Shown in pieces: positions 23,390-31,743 of a stretch of DNA of 45,047 bases (positions are counted from its first letter, which is position 1; each line of letters opens with the position of its first letter). A program made the position numbers and the translations under genes. The notes beneath the pieces were generated by a model. That model worked only from the letters and a program-made list of their open reading frames with translations. It was not told the DNA's origin and made no database searches. Source of the DNA: a virus; the IMG/VR virus record IMGVR_UViG_3300020202_000111, positions 1 through 45,047 of that record, one strand, 5' to 3'.

Positions 23390-24387
23390 TGCCAGGAGTT
23401 AAAACGCTACGCAAGCTCCAGTTCGGGCGCGAAAGCACGGCGGGCACCGCCGTAGCCGCTACTACCGTATGGGGCGGGCTGGGCACAATCGAGGACAAGC
23501 GGCAGGTGATATTCGCCGACGAGGATGTAGGGTATCTCGGCGGGCTGGACCGCGCTTATATCCCGAAGTATGAGGCGGCGCTGGAATTGGAAGAGACTGA
23601 GCTTACCTTTGAGCAGGGTCCGCACCTGTTCGAGATGGGCGTCAAGGCAGCCACCGCAACACAGGACGGCGCGGGTACGGGTTATCTGTATTCCTACCCC
23701 ATGCCTACCACGTCTGCTAACACCCTGAAACACTACACGATTGAGGGCGGCGACAATCAGCAGGCAGAGGAAGTTGAGTTCTGCTATGCCAGCCAGATTG
23801 TGTTGACGGGCAAGGCAGGCGAGGCGCTGAAAGTATCAGCCACCATCGGCGGGCGGCAGGTCACGAATACCACTTACACCGGCTCGCTGTCACGCCCTAC
23901 GGTTGAGGATGTGTTGTTCAGTAAGGGCAAGCTGTATATCGACGCGGTAGGCGGCACCATTGGCACCACACAGAAGACGCAAACCCTGCTGTCGATGGAA
24001 ATGACCATCAATACAGGCGTGATGCCCGTCTGGACCGCCGACGGCAATCTGTATTTTACGTTTGTGAAGACGGTGCGCCCGGAAGTGATCACCAAGTGGG
24101 TACTGGAGCACGACAGCACCAGTGTGCAGCTTAAAACCGACTTCCGCGCTACGACCGCACGCCTGTTTCGGGCGCAGTGGGAGGGCTCGGCGCTCGGCAC
24201 ACCCGGCACAACCTATACCTATAAGACGTTCCGGGTTGATCAGGCGGCAAAGGTTGAGAGCGTTGCGAAACTCGGCGAGGTGGACGGAAACGACGTGCTC
24301 GAAATTAACACCCGCGCCCGCTACAACAGCACCGGGGCGCTGTTTGCCACCTTCCTGTTTGTAAACGAGCTATCAAGTCTACCGTAA
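23389..24387 (+). CDS. Major tail (tube) protein, 332 aa
   Basis: Opening residues LRKLQFGRESTAGTAVAATTVW are typical of siphovirus tail tube proteins. The body is beta-rich with Gly/Thr-rich loops, and the pattern AYIPKYEAALELEETELTFEQ and the closing RVDQAAKVESVAKLGEVDGNDVLEI fit the tube fold. It is followed by chaperone and tape-measure genes, the classical order. It polymerises into stacked hexamers around the tape measure. Confidence 0.75.
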   Translation: MPGVKTLRKLQFGRESTAGTAVAATTVWGGLGTIEDKRQVIFADEDVGYLGGLDRAYIPKYEAALELEETELTFEQGPHLFEMGVKAATATQDGAGTGYLYSYPMPTTSANTLKHYTIEGGDNQQAEEVEFCYASQIVLTGKAGEALKVSATIGGRQVTNTTYTGSLSRPTVEDVLFSKGKLYIDAVGGTIGTTQKTQTLLSMEMTINTGVMPVWTADGNLYFTFVKTVRPEVITKWVLEHDSTSVQLKTDFRATTARLFRAQWEGSALGTPGTTYTYKTFRVDQAAKVESVAKLGEVDGNDVLEINTRARYNSTGALFATFLFVNELSSLP

Positions 24388-24396
24388 GGGGCAGTG

Positions 24397-24720
24397 ATGA
24401 AGTTAAAGTTTCACATTACCGAAGATAAGGTACAGAAATTGAACTGGTCGGCGCAGATTGCGCTGGCAGCATTCCAGCGCGGCGAAACTGCCGATCTGGA
24501 GGACGCGCGGGAGATTCTTGTGCCGTTCGTCGTGAACGAAAACGGCCTACCACTGAGTGAGGCGGAAGCGCGGCGGGCGATTGGTCGTGTACCGGGGGAT
24601 CAGATTGCCGACGCCATCGCGCGGTTTAGCATGGCGTTGAGTGAGTACAACGTCCCAAAACTGATCAGGAGCGACTCGACGCCCTCGCCGGTGGCTACGG
24701 ACCCGGCCCCGGTTGGGTGA
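24397..24720 (+). CDS. Tail assembly chaperone, short (G-like) product, 107 aa
   Basis: A helical protein between the tube and tape-measure genes, the place of lambda gpG. It starts at ATG 24397 (GTG three bases before is also in frame) with GGGG upstream. A slippery CCCAAAA at 24654 lets a fraction of ribosomes enter the -1 frame, which is open far upstream and continues to 24911, giving a longer GT-like protein. The chaperones coat the tape measure during tail assembly. Confidence 0.75.
   Translation: MKLKFHITEDKVQKLNWSAQIALAAFQRGETADLEDAREILVPFVVNENGLPLSEAEARRAIGRVPGDQIADAIARFSMALSEYNVPKLIRSDSTPSPVATDPAPVG
24654..24660 (+). other. Candidate -1 programmed frameshift site, CCCAAAA
   Basis: In the chaperone frame the codons read GTC CCA AAA CTG, so the heptamer fits X XXY YYZ exactly. 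After a -1 slip the next codon is ACT and the frame stays open to 24911. The location and outcome are those of the conserved siphovirus G/GT frameshift (GGGAAAG in lambda). Confidence 0.75.
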
Positions 24721-24911
24721 CGGACTTGATGCTCGCTCCACAGTGGCATATGCAGCCGTGGGTATTGCGCGATGAGCAAGACACCCCGGTAACGCGCATG
24801 AAATGGCGCGCGCGGTGGGTCGCTTATCAGAGCGCGATGCACAGCCAGCCCAAAAAACGAGTGCAGGGCGACACCGAAGTAACCCAAGCGCTGAACGAGT
24901 ACGGACTCTAA
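24660..24911 (+). CDS. Frameshifted extension of the tail assembly chaperone (T-like part)
   Basis: This is the -1 frame that follows the slip, beginning TDQERLDALAGGYGPG and ending QALNEYGL. It adds 83 residues to the first 88 residues of the chaperone, giving about 171 aa. A GTG at 24717 could start a separate short protein, but openness well upstream and the slippery site favour a fusion. The T part contacts tube subunits in lambda. Its stop shares a base with the tape-measure start. Confidence 0.7.
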   Translation, partial: TDQERLDALAGGYGPGPGWVTDLMLAPQWHMQPWVLRDEQDTPVTRMKWRARWVAYQSAMHSQPKKRVQGDTEVTQALNEYGL

Positions 24912-26350
24912 TGACCGAAAGACTTGAGATAGAGATCACCGTAGACACGAACAAGGCCACACCGGGCGTCAAAGGACTGACGGCGGCGCTGGGTGGCTTA
25001 GGCGCGGTTGCTGTCAAACTCGCCGCCGTGGGGATGGCGGGGCTGGTGGCGGGTACTGCCGCGCTTGGTGTCGGACTTGGGTTTGCTATAAGAGAAGCAA
25101 TGGAGGCTCAAGCGACGCTTGCTCAGACTAATGCCGTTATCGCGTCCACGGGCGGCGTCGCCGGCGTGTCTGCCAACGAACTTGCGAGGTGGTCAACGGA
25201 GCTATCACTCGTTACGCAGTTCAGCGACGATATGGTGCAGTCTGCTGGGAACATGCTGCTTACGTTTACCAATATCAACGAAAACATCTTTCCTCAGGCG
25301 CTGGCGTTAACTGCCGATCTTGCACAAGCGTGGGGGATGGATTTATCTCAGGCGGCGGTGATGGTTGGTAAGGCGTTAAACGATCCGGTAGCTGGGCTCG
25401 GATCGCTATCGCGCGTGGGCATTCAATTCACTGAAGAACAGAAGGCAACGATTGAAACGCTGGTCGCAATGGGTGACCATGCTGGTGCAGCGGCAATTCT
25501 TACCGAAGAGTTGACCCGGCAGGTTGGCGGATCAGCTGAGGCGTTCGGACAAACACTGCCCGGCCAGATAGCTATCACCAAAAACAGCATTGCCGAGCTT
25601 GCGGAGATTATCGGCACAGGACTGATTGATGTGATGAGTGGCCCGCTTGGCGGCGCGTTTGAGTTTGCGACCAAGCTGTTAGCAAAAGCAACACACTTCT
25701 TCGAGATGTTTTTCTATGCCCTGGAACAGGGATTCACACCCCTCGAAGCGGTGCAAATCGGACTCGGCGGCCTCATTCCGCCAGGTTTGCAAGGCATGGC
25801 GGAGGAGGTGTTTGCAGCACTTACCAAAATCGCAGTTGTAGTATCTCGGCCAGAATTTCAGGCGGCATTGACTGAGTTAGGGACGTCGCTTCGCACGGCG
25901 CTCGATCAGGGGCTTGTGGTTGCGTTACAGGGCATGGCGGACAGTTTCAAAACGTTCGCCGCCATCATCGAAAAATCAGGCCCGGCGATTATCACCATTT
26001 TGACAGGCATTGCGGACCTCATCAATTTTATTAATGGCTCGCCAGCCCTTACGGGCGGACTATTCGGTAGCGGTTCGTCCACGATGTTGAACGGTCTGTT
26101 CGGTGCCCTGAAACTGCCCGGCTACGCCACTGGCGGCACCATCCCGCCAGGGCAGCTAGCGGTTGTCGGTGAGAGCGGGCCAGAACTTGCCGTTGGCGGG
26201 GCGGGCGGCACGCAGATCATCCCCCTGGGGAGCGCAGGTGGCACAACCAACCAGTATCAGTTCTATGGAAATATGAGCTTCAATGCCGACAGTAATTCAA
26301 CATTGACCGGGCTCTATGAGCAGGCGCGCACCGCAGCGGGGTTTGACTAA
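24911..26350 (+). CDS. Tail tape measure protein, 479 aa
   Basis: After a short N-terminal strand-helix unit comes a hydrophobic Gly/Ala-rich segment (AVKLAAVGMAGLVAGTAALGVGL). The central region has the family's TNAVIASTGG and a long helical stretch including MVGKALNDPVAGLGSLSRVGIQF. The C-terminus has a second hydrophobic region, then GYATGGTIPPGQLAVVGESGPEL, a typical tape-measure ending. Using about 1.5 angstrom per residue this predicts a tail of roughly 70 nm. ATG 24911 is fixed by a TAATG overlap. Confidence 0.9.
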   Translation: MTERLEIEITVDTNKATPGVKGLTAALGGLGAVAVKLAAVGMAGLVAGTAALGVGLGFAIREAMEAQATLAQTNAVIASTGGVAGVSANELARWSTELSLVTQFSDDMVQSAGNMLLTFTNINENIFPQALALTADLAQAWGMDLSQAAVMVGKALNDPVAGLGSLSRVGIQFTEEQKATIETLVAMGDHAGAAAILTEELTRQVGGSAEAFGQTLPGQIAITKNSIAELAEIIGTGLIDVMSGPLGGAFEFATKLLAKATHFFEMFFYALEQGFTPLEAVQIGLGGLIPPGLQGMAEEVFAALTKIAVVVSRPEFQAALTELGTSLRTALDQGLVVALQGMADSFKTFAAIIEKSGPAIITILTGIADLINFINGSPALTGGLFGSGSSTMLNGLFGALKLPGYATGGTIPPGQLAVVGESGPELAVGGAGGTQIIPLGSAGGTTNQYQFYGNMSFNADSNSTLTGLYEQARTAAGFD

Positions 26351-28584
26351 TGGACCCGAGAGCACGCAGTTGGGACGGTGATACTACCATCAATGATGAC
26401 ACAAACTTCATGTGCATCATTCCCGATGGCAGTTTCGGCGCGCAGGCAGACGGCAAGGCAGGCTCGGTAGAGCGCACCTTCTTTGGTCCCGTCTATACCT
26501 ACAAAGGACGCACCGGGCGCAATCTGGTACTCGAGTTGATTATGAAGGGCGTGTTCAGTACGCAGCGCGACACGCTCTCAAAGAAGTTCGATACCTTCGG
26601 GCAAAGCCTGAAACGCTTTGTGATTCGAGACGCCGCTGACAGCAACAAAGAATGGTATATCGAGGCCACGCCGATTAGCTTTGCCAAAAAGGACAAGGTA
26701 ACGGCGGTCGTGACAATGTTTGTTCCCGATCCTATCTGGAAAACGGTCACAACTAACAGCCAGTCGTGGACCGTCACCAGCAGCGGCGCAACGCAGGCGG
26801 TAACGGCGGGCGGCAATCTGGAGGCCTACCCCACCATTACCATCAGCCCGCAGGCGATGAAATCGACAGGCGGCGGGGCCTATCGCCGCTTCTATCCGAT
26901 CTACAACCGCTCTACCAACGCGGGTGAAAACTATCCTGTCGAAATTACGAACGGCGGGCTCAATACGGGCGCGCTGGTAGCAGATACCACCCGCACGATG
27001 CAAATCAACCAGGGCGGCGGTATCAGCGCCGTTTTGACGACCATTCCTTATGACACCGTAGTTGGTACACTGCCTACCGCCGGGATGGTCTATGTCGATA
27101 GTGAGCAAATCAGCTTTACAGGACGCACGGGCACCACGAGCGGCAACCTCACAGGCTGCACGCGCGGTGTTAATGGCACGAGCGCAACCACGCACGCCGA
27201 CAACGCTGTGATGTATATCTCCAAGATGGAGGCGGACGGCGGCGATATTCAGGTGTTGATCGACGGCGAGCAGTCGGATTACTGGCTTGCCGACATGAAC
27301 GGCGCGGATACCGAAATCTGGACAGCCTGTGATTTCAGCGCCGGGCAAAGCATGACACTCGGCGAAACACAGGCTAACAGCGGCGATATTTCCACTATCC
27401 AGTTACAGAATACAACCCCTAATGGCACGGCAATAGAGGCGCTACCCAATCGGGGTTATCTACTGATTGGCTCGGAAGTGTTTTATTACAGCGCCAAAAA
27501 TGTCACGGCGAAGCGCTTTTCCGGCGTCAAGCGTGCCGTACTGGACAGTTCGATGGCTTCACACGCCATTGGTGACACGATCTGGTGGCTGGAGCACACC
27601 TTTGAGTTGCGTTACGGTATCCACGAACTGCCATCGTATACGGTAGACGACACGCACAAGCCGATTTTCAATCTCAGTAGCAGCACGAATACGAGCTGGG
27701 ATTATGACGATTTCCAGGAAACAGGCTCGTCGGACCCCTCAGAGGAACAAGACGACGGCGGGGTTATCTGGCTCGGTAAGGCGCGAGCGGGGCGCTGGCG
27801 ACGTCATACCGTCAGCAATATGGCGTTCTACTACGAATCGATGTCTACCAGCGCGCCATCCACCCAAACAACGCTGACCAACCGTACATTTAGTGTTGCC
27901 GGAGCATGGAACAACGGCGCGGCGTCGTCAAACGGCATATGGTGGATGTTGGCGCATCCGTTTGGTATGACAGAGATTGCCAGCGCAGACGGTAGCAAGT
28001 TCTTTGCTACCGGCAGTGCGTGGTGGACCACGGCGGCGATGGAAAAGACGAATGACGATGCCGCCCTTACAGACACGACCAACACCGTGTCCTGGACCAA
28101 TGTGTGGACGGAGGCCGCGCCCGTCGCCAACACCATCACAGCCTGGAGCCAAACATCCGTTTCTTTGTCTGGTACATATAAGTATCTGCGTATGAAGCTG
28201 GCGCGAACAACCAGCACCGCCGATACGCGACACGAGATTAACAACTTTACTGTCACGCTGGACAGCAGCCTTACGCCGGGGTTCGGAACATCGCCCGGCG
28301 AGGTGCAGGTGTACCCGCTAAACGCGCAACTGAAGGACAACACGACGGGCGAGTACATCACCGTGACTCACACGCTGCCCCTGGCAGATACCATCGAAAT
28401 CGACACCGCTAACAAGACGGTGGAGCACGTCGAGGAAGGGCTGAACATCCGGGGCGCGTTGACTAAATCAACCGTGAGGCATACGTGGTTGGCGCTGGCA
28501 AATGGCGCAAACACGCTGTCTTACACCGAGACGGGCGTAACCGATGTAGATCTCGTGATAACGTGGCCGGACAGGAACAACTAG
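26350..28584 (+). CDS. Large distal tail (Dit-like) protein, 744 aa
   Basis: The N-terminal 150 residues look like a distal tail ring protein: RTFFGPVYTYKGRTGRNLVLEL, then FVIRDAADSNKEWYIEATP and TAVVTMFVPDPIWKT. The rest is beta-rich. Two copies of a module with a SEQISF or SEVFYY strand and RGVNGTSATTH or KRAVLDSSMASH are visible near residues 240-295 and 370-420. The C-terminal domain may bind carbohydrate or the tail tip. Position right after the tape measure supports the call; it is much longer than simple Dit proteins. Confidence 0.7.
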   Translation: MDPRARSWDGDTTINDDTNFMCIIPDGSFGAQADGKAGSVERTFFGPVYTYKGRTGRNLVLELIMKGVFSTQRDTLSKKFDTFGQSLKRFVIRDAADSNKEWYIEATPISFAKKDKVTAVVTMFVPDPIWKTVTTNSQSWTVTSSGATQAVTAGGNLEAYPTITISPQAMKSTGGGAYRRFYPIYNRSTNAGENYPVEITNGGLNTGALVADTTRTMQINQGGGISAVLTTIPYDTVVGTLPTAGMVYVDSEQISFTGRTGTTSGNLTGCTRGVNGTSATTHADNAVMYISKMEADGGDIQVLIDGEQSDYWLADMNGADTEIWTACDFSAGQSMTLGETQANSGDISTIQLQNTTPNGTAIEALPNRGYLLIGSEVFYYSAKNVTAKRFSGVKRAVLDSSMASHAIGDTIWWLEHTFELRYGIHELPSYTVDDTHKPIFNLSSSTNTSWDYDDFQETGSSDPSEEQDDGGVIWLGKARAGRWRRHTVSNMAFYYESMSTSAPSTQTTLTNRTFSVAGAWNNGAASSNGIWWMLAHPFGMTEIASADGSKFFATGSAWWTTAAMEKTNDDAALTDTTNTVSWTNVWTEAAPVANTITAWSQTSVSLSGTYKYLRMKLARTTSTADTRHEINNFTVTLDSSLTPGFGTSPGEVQVYPLNAQLKDNTTGEYITVTHTLPLADTIEIDTANKTVEHVEEGLNIRGALTKSTVRHTWLALANGANTLSYTETGVTDVDLVITWPDRNN

Positions 28585-29598
28585 ATGGCCACCGAGATCC
28601 GCATCTTCTCGAATATCGGCGAGCCGCTGGCAGACATCGACGCAACAGTGCGGTGGTCGTCTGAACTCAACGCGATGGGCAAGGCGGAGATCACCATCGC
28701 CAAGACAGACATCAATGCCGTCGAGGATATTCTGCGCCTCGGCAACCATATCCTGATTGAACACGATCAGGCGGGGCGATGGGGCGGCGAGCTCTGGACA
28801 CCGCGCCGGTGGAATAAGGATGCGATTGTCTTTTCCGCCTACACAAAAGAACTGGCGTTGAAGTATCGATATACCACAACCGCCAGCTATACCGACACGG
28901 CGGGAGGACTCTTTGTGAGCCTGGTTGACAATGGCAACGACACCGCAGACATGCAGGTCGATTTGGGCTCCGTCTATGACGCAGGTTCCAGTTGGACCGA
29001 AAGCACTGACAGGGATGATTTTTACACTATCCTGAAGCGTATACAGAAGTTCAGCGGGCAGGACTGGAGCATTGAGCCTGCCCTGAGAGGCAACGGGCGA
29101 CTGTACTTTATCGCTCAATGGCATGAGGCGCGCGGCGCAACACAGAACTATGTCTTCGAAGAAGGAACGCACTTCAAAGAAGACGGTGGCTATCTCCTGA
29201 CAGAACAGGGTGATGTATTTAATGACATTCGCCTGATTGCGTTCAATGGCACCACGACCACAACGGTACAGGCGGAAGACAGCGCCAGTATTGCGAAGTA
29301 CGGGCGACGGCAAACGGTTATTCGTGAGACGATACCGAGCGACTATACCGCCAGCGAGTATGCCGCTATTTTACTGGCGAAATATAAGGAGCCGCGCCGT
29401 ACTTTTGCCCTGCGGGTGATTAACAACAGCGATTGGCTGTCGTACTGCGGCATTGGCGACACTGTAACTGTTTCGCTGGTACGCAATGGGTTTACGGATA
29501 ACGAGCTGGGACTGGATACCGATGTGCGAATTATCGGCAGAGAGTTTCGAGAAGAAGACGGCTTTATGACCCTCACGGTAAACGAGGTGGTGAGCTAA
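28585..29598 (+). CDS. Putative tail-tip hub (Gp37-like) protein, 337 aa
   Basis: Begins IRIFSNIGEPLADIDATVRWSSE and contains LGNHILIEHD, WTPRRWNKDAIVFSAYTKEL and a closing GIGDTVTVSLVRNGF region. These fit the siphovirus Gp37-like or Tal N-terminal hub family that closes the tail tube. It follows the Dit-like gene, with its ATG immediately after that stop. No lysozyme or peptidase domain is visible at its C-terminus. Confidence 0.65.
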   Translation: MATEIRIFSNIGEPLADIDATVRWSSELNAMGKAEITIAKTDINAVEDILRLGNHILIEHDQAGRWGGELWTPRRWNKDAIVFSAYTKELALKYRYTTTASYTDTAGGLFVSLVDNGNDTADMQVDLGSVYDAGSSWTESTDRDDFYTILKRIQKFSGQDWSIEPALRGNGRLYFIAQWHEARGATQNYVFEEGTHFKEDGGYLLTEQGDVFNDIRLIAFNGTTTTTVQAEDSASIAKYGRRQTVIRETIPSDYTASEYAAILLAKYKEPRRTFALRVINNSDWLSYCGIGDTVTVSLVRNGFTDNELGLDTDVRIIGREFREEDGFMTLTVNEVVS

Positions 29599-29876
29599 TG
29601 GCACCGGGCGACATGCTGGTGAACAAGACGGTAGAGGGCACTGATCACACGCTCATCAAGCAGCTTGAAGAGCGCGTCAAGGCGCTGGAGGCGCAGATAG
29701 CAGAAATCAGCGAGCGCAATTATCTGGAATTACCAACTAACCCGGCGACGTACACAGTCACGAATGAGGCGGTAGATCGCACCTACAATGCGAACTCAAC
29801 CACGACCGACGAGCTCGCCGACGTACTGGGAACGCTAATTAACGACCTTAGCAGTCTGGGAGTAATCGATACATGA
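29598..29876 (+). CDS. Short coiled-coil tail-region protein, 92 aa
   Basis: A trimeric-style coiled coil (LIKQLEERVKALEAQIAEI, about residues 20-40) precedes a Thr/Asn-rich segment (ATYTVTNEAVDRTYNANSTT) and a short helix. The second part is typical of phage tail-fibre proteins that end in a NTTTLDELADVLGTLI-like motif. Its start overlaps the hub stop (TAATG). It is probably a small tail-tip fibre. Confidence 0.55.
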   Translation: MAPGDMLVNKTVEGTDHTLIKQLEERVKALEAQIAEISERNYLELPTNPATYTVTNEAVDRTYNANSTTTDELADVLGTLINDLSSLGVIDT

Positions 29877-30235
29877 GGCGCGTTGTTCCGGCAGGGATGT
29901 TCGCTGTTGTGGTTATTGTGCTGCTTGGCACTCTGGCGATTACCGGCAAAGCGCAGCGCCAGCGCAGTGCCACGCCGACAGATACGGCAACGGCAATCTT
30001 TACATGGCATTACAGTGACGACGGCACAGTGGAATACGGGTGCGGGCAAGAGAGCTGTAGCTATCACACTGCGGACCCCGGCAACGTAACGCACTGGGTG
30101 ACATGGGCTCCCACCGATACGCCAACTGCGCCACCACCCACGCCAACGCGAGATAATCGCCGCCCGACGATGACGTGTGTGCACTTTAGCTGCACGCCGG
30201 GCGATGCTACCTACAGCGGGCCTATGTTCCCGTAA
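29873..30235 (+). CDS. Membrane-anchored Thr/Pro-rich protein, 120 aa
   Basis: An N-terminal hydrophobic helix (GMFAVVVIVLLGTLAITG) after two arginines is a signal or anchor. Then come a short domain with CGQESC, a Pro/Thr-rich linker (PTDTPTAPPPTPT) and a second cysteine pair (CVHFSC). It is predicted to be exposed outside the cell membrane. Such PT linkers are common in secreted proteins of Chloroflexota. It overlaps the previous gene as ATGA, in the lysis region. Function unknown. Confidence 0.6.
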   Translation: MRRVVPAGMFAVVVIVLLGTLAITGKAQRQRSATPTDTATAIFTWHYSDDGTVEYGCGQESCSYHTADPGNVTHWVTWAPTDTPTAPPPTPTRDNRRPTMTCVHFSCTPGDATYSGPMFP

Positions 30236-30282
30236 CAAACGACAGCACGCGGCACAGACCGCCGCATGGATAAGGCGAGACG

Positions 30283-30744
30283 ATGGGCAAAGCACGCAAG
30301 GGGCAAACAAAAGTCGGCATGGAAAAACCGCCGGGGACTAAGGAACGGACTATGGCTTCAGAACCAATTGACATCCGGGAACGCCTGGAACAGGAACGCG
30401 AACAGGGACGCCGTGAGGGGCGGATTGAGGCAAAGTTAGACCTCACCCTGAGTTCTCTGGCGGAAATCCAGAAGACGCTGTCGGCGCAGGGGCAGGCATC
30501 GGCGAGGCTGGAAGCGAATTACCTGCAACTGGCGGCGGATTTGCTGGAAGCAAAAGGGCGCATCCGCAATCTGGAAGATACTCGCGTTGAGAAATCGGAC
30601 ATCGAGGGGATTACGGAAGGTTTAAAAGCAATCACCGCCAAAGTGGATGGCTTCATTTACAGGCTGGCTTTGGCGGGGCTTCTGTCTGGCGGGGCTGGCG
30701 CGAGTCTCTACGCGGCGGGGCGCGAGGCGGGTTTAGTGCCCTGA
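30283..30744 (+). CDS. Coiled-coil protein with C-terminal membrane helix (XhlA-like), 153 aa
   Basis: The sequence is highly charged at the N-terminus, then a long coiled coil (about residues 25-115), then a single hydrophobic C-terminal helix (RLALAGLLSGGAGASLYAAG). This is the layout of haemolysin XhlA-type proteins that cooperate with holins. An ATG at 30352 would skip a basic leader; the first start is kept. Its TGA overlaps the CTG that starts the next gene. Confidence 0.6.
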   Translation: MGKARKGQTKVGMEKPPGTKERTMASEPIDIRERLEQEREQGRREGRIEAKLDLTLSSLAEIQKTLSAQGQASARLEANYLQLAADLLEAKGRIRNLEDTRVEKSDIEGITEGLKAITAKVDGFIYRLALAGLLSGGAGASLYAAGREAGLVP

Positions 30745-31268
30745 GACACACAATCGTTGTTGCGCTGGCACTCCTGACACTCGCGGCATGCGCTTCGCAA
30801 GAGTCCGCGCCGCGTAATATCCAGCCGCAGGCGGTAGCGATGCAAGCATGCCCGACGCAGCCGGTCGTGCTGTGTATCGCAGTCACAGCAACACCGGGCG
30901 CGGGCAGCATTATCACGCCGAGCCCGACAGCGACGGCGAGGCCAAGCGCCACACCGCTGGCAACGGTGACGAGTACGGGGTGGCCGACGCCGACGCAGAT
31001 TGTAGGCGTATCATCACTGACGCCTATCCCAAGAGAGCCAGAGACGGGCAGTTACAGCCCATACTATCAACAGCGCGTGAGGGCAGGGCCGGGCATACAT
31101 CATGCCCAGACGGGTTGGATTGGCGGGGGTAGTGTATGGCAGGTTGAGGTACTGGAGTATTCGAACGGGGATAAGTGGGGTTACATTCGGGATAGCGCCC
31201 GGGGGATAGACGGGTGGGTGGCTATCATTTACACAGGCGTAGCATATGGCGTATTCACGCCACAATAG
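30741..31268 (+). CDS. Lipoprotein with PT-rich linker and SH3-like domain, apparent CTG start, 175 aa
   Basis: From CTG 30741, which overlaps the previous stop as CTGA, the frame reads MRHTIVVALALLTLAAC: a basic start, a hydrophobic core and a perfect lipobox (LAAC) with Cys17. A Thr/Pro/Ala linker follows, then a C-terminal SH3-like region (SPYYQQRVRAGPG, KWGYIRD, GIDGWVAI). No ATG, GTG or TTG in this frame could start the signal peptide; the first ATG (30840) would remove it. It should be anchored outside the cytoplasmic membrane and may bind the cell surface. Confidence 0.65.
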   Translation: MRHTIVVALALLTLAACASQESAPRNIQPQAVAMQACPTQPVVLCIAVTATPGAGSIITPSPTATARPSATPLATVTSTGWPTPTQIVGVSSLTPIPREPETGSYSPYYQQRVRAGPGIHHAQTGWIGGGSVWQVEVLEYSNGDKWGYIRDSARGIDGWVAIIYTGVAYGVFTPQ

Positions 31269-31277
31269 GAGAACATC

Positions 31278-31631
31278 ATGGAATTTTCATCTGAGCACGT
31301 AGTACAGGCACTGGTCTGGATTGTCGCGGGCGCGATTATCGCGCGCTTCACGGTGGAAGCCCTGCGCAAGAACGGGACGCTGGAAGAGCGCAACGCGGGC
31401 CAGCTTAATCAGGTCGTGAGCTTTGTTGTGGCAGCTGGCCTGCTGGCGCTGCGTCACTTCGGCTATATCGACGCGGCGGTGGAAGCCGAAACCCTCGGCA
31501 ACGAGCTGGCGGTGGCGTTGATTACGTGGCCTGTGATCTACATCCTGGCCTACGCAATCCACAAGCTGACCAAGCGCGCCGAGGGGCGCGCCCCTGATGC
31601 AGGTGGCTCCAAAAGCGCCGTTCGCGCCTGA
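31278..31631 (+). CDS. Putative holin, 117 aa
   Basis: Three hydrophobic segments are visible: ALVWIVAGAIIARF near residue 11, VVSFVVAAGLLALRHF near 46, and LAVALITWPVIYILAYAI near 77. A charged Gly/Ala-rich C-terminus follows. The strong AGGAG, size and position at the end of the late operon suit a holin that permeabilises the cytoplasmic membrane at the end of infection. No endolysin is recognised nearby. Confidence 0.6.
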   Translation: MEFSSEHVVQALVWIVAGAIIARFTVEALRKNGTLEERNAGQLNQVVSFVVAAGLLALRHFGYIDAAVEAETLGNELAVALITWPVIYILAYAIHKLTKRAEGRAPDAGGSKSAVRA

Positions 31632-31743
31632 GCCGCCGCCGATCCCCTTCCCGCTCGGCGTCTACCCGCGTGTAGAGCCGGACGCAGTGTACGCATTCGG
31701 GCTCATCGAAGACGTTGGGCGGGATTTAGAGAAAGCTGCCTGA
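31597..31743 (+). CDS. Short Pro-rich protein, 48 aa
   Basis: It starts at an ATG inside the last 12 codons of the holin gene. The TGA at 31741-31743 overlaps the next ATG (31743) by one base. Sequence is Pro-rich first (PKAPFAPEPPPIPFPLG), then VEPDAVYAFGLIEDVGRDL, like the small proteins found beside phage tail-fibre genes. Without it there is an unexplained 111-base gap in an otherwise seamless operon. Function unknown. Confidence 0.5.
   Translation: MQVAPKAPFAPEPPPIPFPLGVYPRVEPDAVYAFGLIEDVGRDLEKAA

Noticed and set aside
24717-24911. A separate 64-residue gene starting with GTG at 24717
   Set aside because: The frame is open upstream to the slippery CCCAAAA, so it is better explained as the frameshifted part of the chaperone.
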